Shown: positions 1 to 9,302 of the stretch, one piece after another
Numbering within the stretch: position 1 is the stretch's first letter
How the letters are laid out: every line of letters begins with the position of its first letter
Made by a program: the position numbers and the translations under genes
Origin: DASYKT01 sp035995185
GTDB taxonomy: Bacteria; Acidobacteriota; Blastocatellia; Pyrinomonadales; Pyrinomonadaceae
Length of the DNA: 64,000 nt
Direction of reading: 5' to 3'
Assembly (NCBI GenBank): GCA_035995185.1
Contig: DASYKT010000051.1
Location: 8,264 to 72,263 of the forward strand
Notes under the pieces: model-generated
What the model was told of the DNA's origin: nothing
Databases searched by the model: none
What the model saw: only the letters and a program-made list of their open reading frames with translations

Positions 1-271
1 TTGTCGGAAATTTTTTGCTCTAAGAATTTTTCCCACAGAAACTAAAATTTGACGACAGATCACTAAACCTGGTACTTGGAATTGACCCTGTATTAGTTTG
101 CATTGATGAAAGCCTCCAGCATCTCTCAAGCGGAGCCCTGTCAATGCAGGTGTCTTTCCTGTTCAGTAAGAAAAAAGTATCTATCGCCAAAAATTGCAGG
201 TTGCCGCGCCTAACCAGCAACCGGACAACCATTACATTTATAAATTTACCAAAGCCAGTCAGGAGATGAAT
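1..271. other. Leader region upstream of the oxidase cluster
   Basis: I see no convincing gene here. The sequence is AT-richer than the following gene and presumably carries the promoter of the oxidase cluster. I could not pick a -35/-10 pair with confidence. An in-frame TTG at 194 would extend the next gene by 26 codons, but that extension has no ribosome binding site and would sit in front of a normal signal peptide, so it is not used. Confidence 0.4.
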
Positions 272-2395
272 ATGAAAAGATCCCTTCCTTCGCTTCTCAA
301 CGCCCTGTACTTCCGGGTCTTAGCCCCGTCGATCGTAGTTTCACTTTTTCTGTTGAGCGCCTTGTTCTTTAACGCACAAAATTTCACCGTGTCCGCGCAA
401 AAAGGAGAGACACTAAAAAATCCCACCGAACTGGTGAATAAGCCGAACCCGATGAGAGGCGGCGATGTAAATTTCGACCTCAATATAATTTACGGTGATA
501 ACAAGATCCCCAATCCTTCGACCGGAAACAGCGATCCGGTGCGTTTGCGCAATTATAACGGTGAACTGGTAGGCCCCACGATGCGCGTCAGGCCGGGACA
601 GCTGCTGCGCATATTTTTGAACAACCTGCTTCCCGCGGATGACCCGAGCTGCAAATCCAATCAGAACCAGGACATTCCGCACTGCTATAACAGCACGAAT
701 CTCCACACCCACGGCTGGCACGTCTCGCCGACGGGAAACAGCGACAATGTGCTGCTCGACCTGGGCCCGCAGACCAGTCTCGATTACGAATATTATCTTC
801 CCAAGGACCACCCGGCGGGGACATTTTGGTATCACTCTCACCGCCACGGTTCGACCGCGCTGCAGGTTTCCAGCGGCATGGCCGGCGCCTTGATCGTCGA
901 AGGCTTTCGCCCTCTGAAAGATAAGCCGCAAAACGGCATCGCCGACATCGATACGATCCTGCACGACATAAGCGGCGCGCGCTTTAAAGACCGCATTTTT
1001 ATGTTTGAGCAGATCCAGTATTACTGCGGATTTGTCACCGACGCCAACGGAAATTCGGTCCCTAATTATGCCTGCACCGGTAAGGGCGACGTGGGCGTGA
1101 TCGAAAGCTACGCGCAATTCGGCCCGGGGACCTGGGGAGACTCAGGGCGGTTCACCTTGATCAATGGCCAACTACAGCCCGTTGTTGAAATGCAGGCCGG
1201 CCAGATCGAACGCTGGCGCCTGATACACGGCGGCGTTCGCGACACCATTAACTTTACGGTCACCAGGGCAGCGCTTACGGATAGTACGCGCAAGGGGCTG
1301 GACGACACCCTGGCCAAACTGAAAACCATGCCGCCCGACCAGCAAAATTCCCTGCTCGCTCAAATCTGCGCCAATAACGACATTCCCAGGAACGGCGTCA
1401 AGCAGCTGGAGTTTGCCGTGGACGGGCTGACCCGGGAACAGATGTCGGGCAAGTATATGAACATCCTGCAGCCCGGTTATCGCAGCGACCTGTTAATGTC
1501 TTTTGCTTCGCCGGGAGTTTATTGCGTGCTTGACGCGACGACGACGGCGTCGGGAAGCATCAATGGCGTGACCCCGCCGACGGCAGCGCCCGCGGGCGCG
1601 CTAAGGGCCGCCGCGCCGACGACCAACATCAACGATACCCGCCTGCTTTCGCTGGTCTTTGTCAGCGGAGGCACGCCATATTCTATCGATCCCACGGAAT
1701 ACACTTCGCAGCAGCTTCGGGCCGCTAATACGGACCTGCCGGCGCCGGTGTTAAACGACCTGAAAACTCTCAGCGTGCCGGAATACGTTCCGCATAAGAG
1801 CATCCCAAAATCGGAGGTGACCGGCACTCAGGAGCTTTCCTTTGCCATCCGCAACGCTTCGGACGGCAGCACGCTTTTCCAGATCGCCAATGAAGCCGAT
1901 CCGACCCAGCTGGATTATTTCTCTTATAGCGCCGACCGCATCGACCGAATTCTGACCTTGGGCGGAGTAGATGAATGGACGCTGACCTCCGGTTCGGTCG
2001 GGCACCCGTTCCACATCCACGTTAATCCGTTCCAGATCATTCAGATATTGCGGCCGGATGGAAAATCGGTGGTAGACGGCAAAGGCAAATGCGTCGATTA
2101 CGACGACAAAGGCGTTCTCGATCCGGAGTATTGCGATCAGATCGGAGTTTGGCGCGACACGCTGTTCATTAAAAATCCGACCTTCGATCCGACCGGGTTA
2201 TCAAAAGGCTACAAGATAATTATGCGGACCAGGTACGAACGCTACATCGGCGATTTTGTGCTGCACTGCCACATTCTGGATCACGAAGATCAGGGAATGA
2301 TGCAGAACATCCGCATCGCGCCGAAGGGCGGATATCTCGAAGGAAACCCGGTCCCGACCAAACCGGCCGAAGGAGTAATGAAACATGGCCACTAA
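272..2395 (+). CDS. Secreted multicopper oxidase (laccase/bilirubin oxidase-like)
   Basis: Predicted to oxidise phenols, metal ions or similar donors with reduction of O2 to water, outside the cytoplasmic membrane. The ATG at 272 is chosen because AGGAG lies 6 bases upstream (261-265). It gives 707 residues with a long N-terminal signal segment (about residues 1-43, hydrophobic core around 17-32). All four copper motifs are visible: HTHGWH (145-150), HSH (188-190), HPFHIH (578-583) and HCHILDHEDQGM (665-676). The Met in the last motif suggests a type 1 copper with a Met axial ligand. The protein is longer than a typical 500-600 residue laccase because of spacer segments, including an Ala/Thr/Pro-rich stretch around residues 420-450. 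It is the first gene of the row, and the next gene starts inside its last codons. The family assignment is firm; the substrate is unknown. Confidence 0.93.
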   Translation: MKRSLPSLLNALYFRVLAPSIVVSLFLLSALFFNAQNFTVSAQKGETLKNPTELVNKPNPMRGGDVNFDLNIIYGDNKIPNPSTGNSDPVRLRNYNGELVGPTMRVRPGQLLRIFLNNLLPADDPSCKSNQNQDIPHCYNSTNLHTHGWHVSPTGNSDNVLLDLGPQTSLDYEYYLPKDHPAGTFWYHSHRHGSTALQVSSGMAGALIVEGFRPLKDKPQNGIADIDTILHDISGARFKDRIFMFEQIQYYCGFVTDANGNSVPNYACTGKGDVGVIESYAQFGPGTWGDSGRFTLINGQLQPVVEMQAGQIERWRLIHGGVRDTINFTVTRAALTDSTRKGLDDTLAKLKTMPPDQQNSLLAQICANNDIPRNGVKQLEFAVDGLTREQMSGKYMNILQPGYRSDLLMSFASPGVYCVLDATTTASGSINGVTPPTAAPAGALRAAAPTTNINDTRLLSLVFVSGGTPYSIDPTEYTSQQLRAANTDLPAPVLNDLKTLSVPEYVPHKSIPKSEVTGTQELSFAIRNASDGSTLFQIANEADPTQLDYFSYSADRIDRILTLGGVDEWTLTSGSVGHPFHIHVNPFQIIQILRPDGKSVVDGKGKCVDYDDKGVLDPEYCDQIGVWRDTLFIKNPTFDPTGLSKGYKIIMRTRYERYIGDFVLHCHILDHEDQGMMQNIRIAPKGGYLEGNPVPTKPAEGVMKHGH

Positions 2396-4424
2396 TAATA
2401 CTTTCGAACAGGTCAGAGAGATATTGCGCAAAGCCGCCGGCGGTAACGTAACTGCCTTCGGCGGACTGCGTCTCTGGGAATATTCGCGCGATCAGCTGGT
2501 CGAGGCGAATTTTCACGGGATGAAACTTATCTCGCCTGTTGCCAAGGACGCGGGTCATTCCTGCTGCGGTACTTCTGAAAAGGAGTGCCGCGGCGCTTCA
2601 TCCCCGCTGGTAAAGGGGCTTCGCGGTGAAGCCCCTTTTGATGACTCGCAATTTCCGCGGCTTCCCTGGGGCGCGCAATCCGTTGCCGATGAAGACATCC
2701 TGGCCATCTCAGATTGGATAGACGACAAGTGCCCCGCGGAGGAAGTCACCATCCCGTTTTACGAAGGCTCGAAAACCGCGCCGGCCGTTGTTTCGATCAC
2801 CGGCGTCGTCAAACTCGATGAAAAGATCCACGAAGTTTTTGACGTCGCGCCTAACGAATACAAATTCCAGCACGGCGAATTAAAGCAGCGGATGAACGTC
2901 GACTGTATGGACGACACGCAGATCGACAAGGTTCGCTATGCCTTTCGCGAGATGTATGAGTTGAACAAGTGGCCGGAGGACAGCCGCAACTACAACAACC
3001 TGGCGCTGATCCATCAAAACCACTGCCAGCACGGCTGGGAGCGGTTTCTTCCCTGGCACCGCATTTATCTCTACGAATTCGAACAGGCGATGCAGGATAT
3101 TTTGCCGGATGTGACCATGCCCTACTGGGATTGGACGATGCCGGCTTATAAGCCTTCGGACCCGGGCAAGGGGAGGATCCTTCCCAATTCCTTCAAGGCT
3201 TTTTTGACCAAAGATTCGCTGGTTTTCCTGGGCAAACACGGCATTCCGGCCGATGGCCTGAAAAGTATGCTGGACGATCCCTATGCTACGCCCAGCGGCT
3301 TCTTCGACCAGGTCGGTAAACTGATCGGCCCCGAATACACCAAGGGCGAAAATCGCAATCGTTTTATCGACGCGCTGCTGGACGCCAACTCTCTCTGGTA
3401 CCCGCTGCGTTACCCGTCGCAGTTTCACGTGAACGGCAACACCATCAACACCGCGATCCATTATCACTACCCGACCAAAGACGACATTGATCAGATAATG
3501 AATCTGCGCACGTTCCGCGATTTTGGCGGCGGCAGCCTTTACAACGATTCTTACGGTTTCATCGACCAAAATCCGCACAATACTTTGCACATCTGGACCG
3601 GCGGCCAAAATCCCGTCGACCCCGAAGGAGATGACAGCGACGCTGCTAACGAACGCGCCGCGGAAAAACGCAACAAATCAGTAGTGGTGTCCGGTCGGCA
3701 GTTTCATAAACGCGAAGACCTCTACAGCCAGCCGGCGGTAGGAGATATGTTCAGCAACCTGACCGCCGCATACGACCCGGTCTTCTGGATAGTTCACACT
3801 AACGTCGACCGTCTCTGGTGGGAGTGGCAGCAGCGGCATCCCGATTCGAACCCGTCCGATCTGGATTCGGTCATGACGCCGTGGAGCTACACCATCCGCG
3901 ACACGCTGGATATGAACCGCTTCGGCTACGAATATGTGAAATGCGCTTTTGTGATGCCGGTCGGCTCCAAAGTACCCGTCGGGCGGTTCGTGTCGAAATC
4001 CTTCGACGTCGACGAGAAGGTTCGCCAGGGATTTAGCGAGGCGGAGGTCCGCCTGCACCGGGTGCCTCAGCTCAATCGCTCGTGCTTTATCCGCGTCTTT
4101 TTGAATTTACCCGACGCCGATGCGAGCACGCCGATCACGCACGATAATTACGCCGGTTACCTGGCGGTTTTCGGACACGGCGATTGTTACGGCGGGCCCG
4201 GGCATTGCGATACGCCGCCGCGCGACCGCCGCCTTTACGACCTGCGGCCGCGTCATCACAACACGCCGCGCAATCACCGCATCAATGTCAGTAAATGCGC
4301 CCGCCGGCTGTTTGAAAAAGGCGACACTTCGCTGCAGATCACGCTGGTCGTGATCGGCGTCGATTACCGCGAGGAGAACGACCTGCTGCGGCTGGAAGGC
4401 GTGTCTTTGAATTTCCTGGATTAA
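2385..4424 (+). CDS. Tyrosinase-family type-3 copper oxidase
   Basis: Likely an o-hydroxylase/oxidase of phenols or catechols. It has 679 residues. The start overlaps the end of the multicopper oxidase gene and has AGGAG 9 bases upstream (2371-2375), indicating translational coupling. The CuA site is visible as a His cluster at 210/213/216 and the FLPWHR motif with His225 (nine residues after His216, the usual spacing). The CuB site is HNTLH (398-402) plus His471 in FWIVHTNVDRLWW. The C-terminal part (about 530-679) is a beta-rich domain as in longer polyphenol oxidases. The first 140 residues are unusual. They resemble the cytochrome-c-like modules of planctomycete-type proteins (GGLRL, then ILAISDWID) but lack CxxCH, and carry a Cys cluster (CCGTSEKEC). 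No signal peptide is evident, so export, if any, is not explained by the sequence. Confidence 0.9.
   Translation: MATNNTFEQVREILRKAAGGNVTAFGGLRLWEYSRDQLVEANFHGMKLISPVAKDAGHSCCGTSEKECRGASSPLVKGLRGEAPFDDSQFPRLPWGAQSVADEDILAISDWIDDKCPAEEVTIPFYEGSKTAPAVVSITGVVKLDEKIHEVFDVAPNEYKFQHGELKQRMNVDCMDDTQIDKVRYAFREMYELNKWPEDSRNYNNLALIHQNHCQHGWERFLPWHRIYLYEFEQAMQDILPDVTMPYWDWTMPAYKPSDPGKGRILPNSFKAFLTKDSLVFLGKHGIPADGLKSMLDDPYATPSGFFDQVGKLIGPEYTKGENRNRFIDALLDANSLWYPLRYPSQFHVNGNTINTAIHYHYPTKDDIDQIMNLRTFRDFGGGSLYNDSYGFIDQNPHNTLHIWTGGQNPVDPEGDDSDAANERAAEKRNKSVVVSGRQFHKREDLYSQPAVGDMFSNLTAAYDPVFWIVHTNVDRLWWEWQQRHPDSNPSDLDSVMTPWSYTIRDTLDMNRFGYEYVKCAFVMPVGSKVPVGRFVSKSFDVDEKVRQGFSEAEVRLHRVPQLNRSCFIRVFLNLPDADASTPITHDNYAGYLAVFGHGDCYGGPGHCDTPPRDRRLYDLRPRHHNTPRNHRINVSKCARRLFEKGDTSLQITLVVIGVDYREENDLLRLEGVSLNFLD
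2612..2638. repeat. Perfect 11-bp hairpin inside the tyrosinase gene
   Basis: AAAGGGGCTTC, a 5-base loop (GCGGT), then GAAGCCCCTTT, followed by one more T. This perfect stem lies in frame within the tyrosinase coding sequence, in the stretch encoding SSPLVKGLRGEAPF. It looks like a palindromic element inserted in a linker just after the Cys cluster. It could also act as a partial transcription attenuator. Confidence 0.75.
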
Positions 4425-4446
4425 ACAACATTTTTAGAGGACAAGA

Positions 4447-7203
4447 ATGAGCGAAGAAAATCTTACGCAACCTATCTACCGTATCCATCCCGGGGTCGGT
4501 ATCGCCCGTCTGGGAAATAGCCCCGACGAGTTTTGCATCTCTCCCGAAAAACCGGCCACGCTTCCCCTCGAATGCGACGCTGCCGGCAACCCGATGAAAA
4601 GCTCGGATGGGATGTCTGACGTCACGATCAAAAGATTCAAGGATGTCGAGGGGCGCATCAAGCGTCAGGCGGCGCGGTTTCAGATCTATGTTTATGACGA
4701 TGAAAGCCCGAAAGGCCGCCCGCTAAAACTCGGCGACCGTATAAAAGGCGGCGGAAATAACGGTAAACTCGTCGATATCCAGTGGCAGGTTTATATCGCG
4801 AATAAAAAATCATCCTGGTATGAATTTAATGCGACCGCCGGCGAGCACGGTTATGGCGACGGCCATCCGCGCCGCAACGCCAAGATCACCGCTGCCGAGG
4901 CGCGGCAAGCGCTGATCATCGATCCCGGCCCGCAGGTGGTGAACGTTACCACCAGGCGCACCGCCCGCTTTGACCGCGGCCCGAGCGATACTTATGCGCC
5001 GGTCTTCCCTCCCCCGCTTAAGCCTAATTCGATCGACACGCTGGGGGAATTAAAGACCGACGACACCGGACGGCTGCTGGTGATGGGCGGCCACGGCAAC
5101 TCCGGTTCTTTTAAAGAGGGGATGGGACAGCCGCGGATAGACGCCTATGCCAATAACGATGGCTGGTTTGACGACACCTCCGACGGCGTGGTGATGGCGC
5201 GCCTGGCGATGTTTTCCGACGAGGTCCAGCGCGTCCGCTATATCGACGTGGAGTATCCGGCGTGGGTCGTGGTCGGTTACCCGCGCTACGTGCCGGAAAT
5301 TTTGGATATGATCACGGCCAACGATGTCTTTATGGACCTGGCCATTCGTGAATTTGCCTACCGCACCGATCTCTACGGCACGGCCGGAACTTTCAGCGAT
5401 CCGCAGCACATCGACCCCAACAACATCGGCGCTCTCGATCACTGGAAAGCCGGAAAACTGACCTGGAATCCAGACTATAAACCGTGGTTTTACCGCGATA
5501 TCTGGACCATCCTTTTCCGGCCCGACGAATTTACTTATCTGGATAATATCCTGGCGGCTTCTAATGCCCCGCACAACCAATCTACGCGCGGCACATTCGA
5601 CCCCGAAAAATTGTCCGTTCCGCCGGTAACTAATAAGACCGCGCTGGAAAAGGCAAAAGCTGCTTCGATGGCGAAACACCAATCCGGCCAACTGTTTTTA
5701 GAAGCGCTCGAGCCGACGCTGGCCACGCTCGATGAACGGTTAAAAGATAAGCTCGAAGGAAATTTGACCGAAGGTTTGGTTGACGCCCTGTACGGTGACA
5801 AGGTGCGCGAAACTTTGCGCGCCGCGGTCGCCGGCTTTGCCGAAAGCGTACAAAAATTTGCGGAAAAGATCTACGGTGAGGAAGGACTGACCAATACTCC
5901 ATCCGAATACCTGCTCCGCTGGAAAGGCGTGTATGAGGCGGCACAGGTTGAAGAAGATAAACATAAAATAAAAAATGCCTATATCAAAGCCAAAGAAAAG
6001 CTCGATGACAGTGTGCAAAAAATAGTTGACGGTATCTATGAGGCCGTCAAGGAAAGCGCGCCGGTACCGGCCAAAGCGATGATGAAGGCGCTGGCCCCCC
6101 GGGTTCCCTTCGAAAGGATCAAAAAGAAAGACACGCCTATTTCGATCGAGGAATCTTTCGAGCTTCATTCCAAGGAATTTCGCACCGGGAAAATGCTCGG
6201 CCAGCGTTTTGAGCATGATGTAGAAGAGTGCACGCACGATACCTACTTAACGTACCGCACTTTTCTCTACAACATGCTGCGGCAGGAGGGAGAGGAAAAT
6301 CAATTTCGCACCAAAGGAAATCCCAACGACCGCACCACTAACTTGCCGTTGATGCCGCTGCTGGCGGGCGATAATCCGCTGACCAACACGGCGCCGCAAA
6401 AATTTCTGCGGCTGACGGATTACCAGTTCTATGTTCTTCGCCAGTGGGCGGCTGGCAAATTCTACAATGAAAAAACGGAAGGCTGGGTCAAAGACATCGA
6501 CCCGTATCAACCCTACAAGAATTGGGTGAACAGGACCGGGCGCGATCTGGACGAAGGAGTACTCTCCAACGTGCTCGGGGGCGCGTTTTGCCCGGGCGGT
6601 GAGATCGGGTGGATAATCCGCAACCCGTCGCTATTTAAAGAGCCTTACCGGATCAAAGCCGACCCGGTCTTTTCGAATTTTGCGCTGACCGCGGCCAACG
6701 CCAGCAAGTACCAGATCCCACCGTCAAATTATGTAGCGTACGCCGACACCGATCTTAGCCAGGACACGAATTTCGGCATCGGCATGCAGCCCGGCGACGT
6801 GACCAAGCAGATGGCGCTGCCGTGGCAGTCGGATTTTAACGAATGCACCACGCAGGACATCGACGTCACCTACGAGCAATGGAACGTGATCGATCCGAAC
6901 AGCGAAAATGACACATGGGCAAAGCTCGAACAGCAGATCTGGGAAACCCTCTGGTGGCCGGCGCATCGCCCACTGCAGGTGCTGGAAGTGACTGCCTGGA
7001 ACGCCGGCGGTTCACCCGCCAATTTTCAGACCCTCGATTGGGCGCGCGGCATTCCGCAAACGAACGCCGGCGATCTTAAGATGACGACCGAGTGGTCAAA
7101 GCTCGGCTTCGTTGTCCGCAACCCTTATGTGACGCCTCAAGCCCAACTGGATACTGCCTCGCCGGACAATAAATATTTAAGCGTGGAACGCACGGAGGAT
7201 TAA
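4447..7203 (+). CDS. lodA-like: LodA/GoxA-family CTQ-dependent amino acid oxidase
   Basis: Members use a cysteine tryptophylquinone (CTQ) cofactor made from their own Cys and Trp to oxidise an amino acid or amine (lysine in LodA, glycine in GoxA) with release of H2O2. The hallmark N-terminus is visible (YRIHPGVGIARLGNSPDEF). The probable CTQ residues are Cys715 in GGAFCPGGEIGW and Trp793 in LPWQSDFNEC, followed by the conserved WWPAHRP segment near 836. At 918 residues it is about 200 longer than LodA (about 730). The excess lies around residues 395-560, a Lys/Glu-rich, probably helical insertion. The ATG has GAGG about 7 bases upstream. No signal peptide is seen; LodA-type proteins are exported without a classical one. 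The LodB-like gene downstream supports the call. The substrate cannot be read from the sequence. Confidence 0.9.
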   Translation: MSEENLTQPIYRIHPGVGIARLGNSPDEFCISPEKPATLPLECDAAGNPMKSSDGMSDVTIKRFKDVEGRIKRQAARFQIYVYDDESPKGRPLKLGDRIKGGGNNGKLVDIQWQVYIANKKSSWYEFNATAGEHGYGDGHPRRNAKITAAEARQALIIDPGPQVVNVTTRRTARFDRGPSDTYAPVFPPPLKPNSIDTLGELKTDDTGRLLVMGGHGNSGSFKEGMGQPRIDAYANNDGWFDDTSDGVVMARLAMFSDEVQRVRYIDVEYPAWVVVGYPRYVPEILDMITANDVFMDLAIREFAYRTDLYGTAGTFSDPQHIDPNNIGALDHWKAGKLTWNPDYKPWFYRDIWTILFRPDEFTYLDNILAASNAPHNQSTRGTFDPEKLSVPPVTNKTALEKAKAASMAKHQSGQLFLEALEPTLATLDERLKDKLEGNLTEGLVDALYGDKVRETLRAAVAGFAESVQKFAEKIYGEEGLTNTPSEYLLRWKGVYEAAQVEEDKHKIKNAYIKAKEKLDDSVQKIVDGIYEAVKESAPVPAKAMMKALAPRVPFERIKKKDTPISIEESFELHSKEFRTGKMLGQRFEHDVEECTHDTYLTYRTFLYNMLRQEGEENQFRTKGNPNDRTTNLPLMPLLAGDNPLTNTAPQKFLRLTDYQFYVLRQWAAGKFYNEKTEGWVKDIDPYQPYKNWVNRTGRDLDEGVLSNVLGGAFCPGGEIGWIIRNPSLFKEPYRIKADPVFSNFALTAANASKYQIPPSNYVAYADTDLSQDTNFGIGMQPGDVTKQMALPWQSDFNECTTQDIDVTYEQWNVIDPNSENDTWAKLEQQIWETLWWPAHRPLQVLEVTAWNAGGSPANFQTLDWARGIPQTNAGDLKMTTEWSKLGFVVRNPYVTPQAQLDTASPDNKYLSVERTED

Positions 7204-7205
7204 TA

Positions 7206-7646
7206 ATGAACAATAACCCTTTTGTCGGAAGCTGGACCTATCGCAGCCTTTTGAATAACCCTGACGGCAGCATCGCTTTTAACGATCTCGAATTCGGCGA
7301 AGGCACCATCGTTATTAACGATGGCCCGGAGCAAACATTGACCGGCACGATCGGTGGCCCCGGGTGGTCTTTGAATCTTTACGGGTCGCGGGCGTACGGT
7401 TCGCCGATGCAGGTCCGCTTTCAAGGTAAGGGTTTGGTCGGCGGCGAAGAGTGGATCTATGACTATATCGGCTGGCTGGTGCCGAATTGGCCCAACAGCA
7501 ACGACACCCTGCAGGTGGATGCGATCGTGGGCTCGGTGGTCAGGACCATCCCGCATTCGTCGGGAACGCCCGATCCTAAAACGGGCGAAACACCTGTCGC
7601 GCCGGCCGGCGTAGTGGCATCTTTTTACGCTGTGCGCGTAAGTTGA
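7206..7646 (+). CDS. Small beta-rich protein between lodA- and lodB-like genes
   Basis: 146 residues, family not recognised. It starts 2 bases after the lodA-like stop, with GGAGG (7195-7199) inside the end of that gene, so it is translationally linked. It opens with NPFVGSWTYRSLLNNP, a pattern seen in lipocalin- or avidin-like small barrels. It is rich in Gly, aromatic and short beta-strand-like segments, without Cys, transmembrane segment or signal peptide. Its position suggests it serves the quinoprotein oxidase, for example as an accessory or binding subunit. That role is inference from neighbourhood only. Confidence 0.8.
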   Translation: MNNNPFVGSWTYRSLLNNPDGSIAFNDLEFGEGTIVINDGPEQTLTGTIGGPGWSLNLYGSRAYGSPMQVRFQGKGLVGGEEWIYDYIGWLVPNWPNSNDTLQVDAIVGSVVRTIPHSSGTPDPKTGETPVAPAGVVASFYAVRVS

Positions 7647-7703
7647 AAAGCAGATAAATGCTGAATTCGAGATACAGACTGCAAATGTCTTTTCGTGTTT
7701 TTA

Positions 7704-7749
7704 GTGTGATTCGTGGTTAATGGGCCCGAAAATTAACCACGAATCACAC
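7704..7749. repeat. Dispersed palindrome, TTCGTGGTTAAT subtype
   Basis: Two perfect 18-bp arms (GTGTGATTCGTGGTTAAT at 7704-7721 and its complement at 7732-7749) around a 10-base loop, with further imperfect pairing outside. It fills the only real gap in the oxidase gene row (142 bases). A related palindrome with the same GTGGTTA core lies inside the repeat at 37278-37461. In mRNA it would fold strongly and could affect expression between the small gene and the lodB-like gene. Confidence 0.8.
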
Positions 7750-7788
7750 GAAATACACTAAACAGAAGTAACTACAGAGAAAGGCTTC

Positions 7789-8862
7789 TTGAACTACGAT
7801 GTTCTCATCATCGGCGGCGGCCCGGCGGGCAGCGCGACGGCGCTGGCGCTCAAAAAACACGCCCCGCAGCTTTCCGTGCTGCTGGCTGAAGCTTCGTCTT
7901 ATGACAAGCCGCGCATCGGCGAAGTATTGCCCGCATTGGCGCGCGGCCTATTGGAACATCTCGATATCAGGCAGGCTTTTGAAGAAGAAAAACATCCGCC
8001 GGTGCACAGCGCGATCTCTGCCTGGGGCGATGCGCGCGCGCACGAAAATCATTTTATTTATTCTCCGCATGGCGCCGGCTGGCATTTGGACAGAAAGGCT
8101 TTCGACGCGTTTCTCGCGGCACAAGCGAAAAAAAAAGGCGCGCATATACTGCTCAACACTCGCGCGAAAATGTTTTCCAAAAATGAACCCGGCTGGCGGG
8201 CCTCGTTTTCCGACGGGTCGGAAGTGAACTCCCGTTTTATCGTCGATGCGACGGGGCGGCACGCGTTCTTTGCGCGCAAGATGGGCGCGGACACTGGCGC
8301 CGTCGATAAGCTGATGAGTTTTTCCCGTGTTTTTTCGCTGGATGAAACTCCCGCGCCGGAAACGGCGATCGAAGCTTTTGAGCACGGCTGGTGGTACACC
8401 GCCCGGGCCGGAAACGCGCGCGTTATTTCCTGTTTGACCGACGCGGATATCGCGCAGAAATTGAACTTGAATGAAAAAACTTCGTGGCTCAATTTGCTGT
8501 CCGAAACAGGGCAGATCAAAGCCAGCGCGGGCAGCGGCGTTCTGCAGGACGAAGGCCTGACCCGTGCCGCAAACTCCGTTTTGATGAGTAAAACACGGGG
8601 TGATAATTGGCTCAGCGTAGGCGAGGCAGCCTCCGCTTTCGACCCGCTTTCGTCACAGGGAATAATGAAATCGCTGCGGTCTGGAATATTTGCTTCTTAC
8701 GCGATCGCCGATCTGCTGTGTAATTCGAGCGAGGCCGCGATGCCGCGGTATGAAAAATTTATTCGCACCGAATTTGCCTCGTACCTCGAGTTGTATAAAA
8801 AGTATTATTCCAACGAACGCCGTTGGCCTGCGAGCGCTTTTTGGCAGAGACGGCAAAATTAG
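7789..8862 (+). CDS. lodB-like: LodB-like FAD-dependent maturation oxidoreductase
   Basis: In LodA/GoxA systems the partner flavoprotein (LodB/GoxB) is needed to build the CTQ cofactor. This 357-residue protein begins with an FAD dinucleotide-binding motif (IIGGGPAGSATALALK, residues 6-21), followed by KPRIGEVLP, a tryptophan-halogenase/geranylgeranyl-reductase-type signature. A second FAD motif lies near residue 280 (VGEAASAFDPLSSQG). The start is a TTG preceded by the purine-rich AGAGAAAGG; no ATG fits before the Rossmann motif. The gene follows the lodA-like gene after one small gene and a palindromic spacer, matching the known lodA-lodB order. Assignment to the flavoprotein family is firm, and the maturation role is a strong inference from context. 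Confidence 0.88.
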   Translation: MNYDVLIIGGGPAGSATALALKKHAPQLSVLLAEASSYDKPRIGEVLPALARGLLEHLDIRQAFEEEKHPPVHSAISAWGDARAHENHFIYSPHGAGWHLDRKAFDAFLAAQAKKKGAHILLNTRAKMFSKNEPGWRASFSDGSEVNSRFIVDATGRHAFFARKMGADTGAVDKLMSFSRVFSLDETPAPETAIEAFEHGWWYTARAGNARVISCLTDADIAQKLNLNEKTSWLNLLSETGQIKASAGSGVLQDEGLTRAANSVLMSKTRGDNWLSVGEAASAFDPLSSQGIMKSLRSGIFASYAIADLLCNSSEAAMPRYEKFIRTEFASYLELYKKYYSNERRWPASAFWQRRQN

Positions 8863-8882
8863 AAACCGCCAAAATTAACAAG

Positions 8883-9293
8883 ATGGATCAAATAGCTGCG
8901 ATAAATTCCCGGCGGCCGCGCTTTTCATCAGGTGGATTCATTTCCGCGCTGCTGATGGCCCTATTGCCGAAATGCCCGCTGTGCTTTATGGCTTACGCGG
9001 GCGTGATCGGAATTTTCGGCATCGACCCGTTTCTTTACCGCTGGTGGCTCTTGCCTTTCACCTCCGCGCTGGCCGTCTTCACGCTGGTGGTTCTCTTTTT
9101 TCAGGCCAGACGAAATAGCCGTTACCCTGCATTTTGTGTAAGCTTATTTACGATCGCCGCGCTTTTGCTGGGCAAATTTTATTTAAGTTCCGATCTCGTC
9201 TTTTACGCCGCGCTGGTTTTATTGCTGGCGTCAGCGGTCTGGGTTTCGATCCCGAGAAGATCTCTGAAAGAAAATAGCCGCTGTATTTGTTAG
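8883..9293 (+). CDS. Small CPxxC polytopic membrane protein
   Basis: About 136 residues with three or four hydrophobic segments. The first contains PKCPLCFMAYAG, a CPxxC pair placed in the membrane as in MerC-like metal-handling proteins. The C-terminus carries another Cys pair (CIC). The ATG at 8883 is preferred over an upstream TTG at 8823 because it starts just past the lodB-like stop and directly precedes the hydrophobic region. Its ribosome binding site is weak. Given four copper- or cofactor-dependent oxidase genes upstream, a role in metal (copper) delivery or in protection of the membrane is plausible but unproven. Confidence 0.7.
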   Translation: MDQIAAINSRRPRFSSGGFISALLMALLPKCPLCFMAYAGVIGIFGIDPFLYRWWLLPFTSALAVFTLVVLFFQARRNSRYPAFCVSLFTIAALLLGKFYLSSDLVFYAALVLLLASAVWVSIPRRSLKENSRCIC

Positions 9294-9302
9294 AGAAAAA
9301 TT

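Noticed and set aside
413..1117. 234-codon minus-strand frame within the multicopper oxidase gene
   Set aside because: Antisense shadow; all four copper motifs are on the plus strand.
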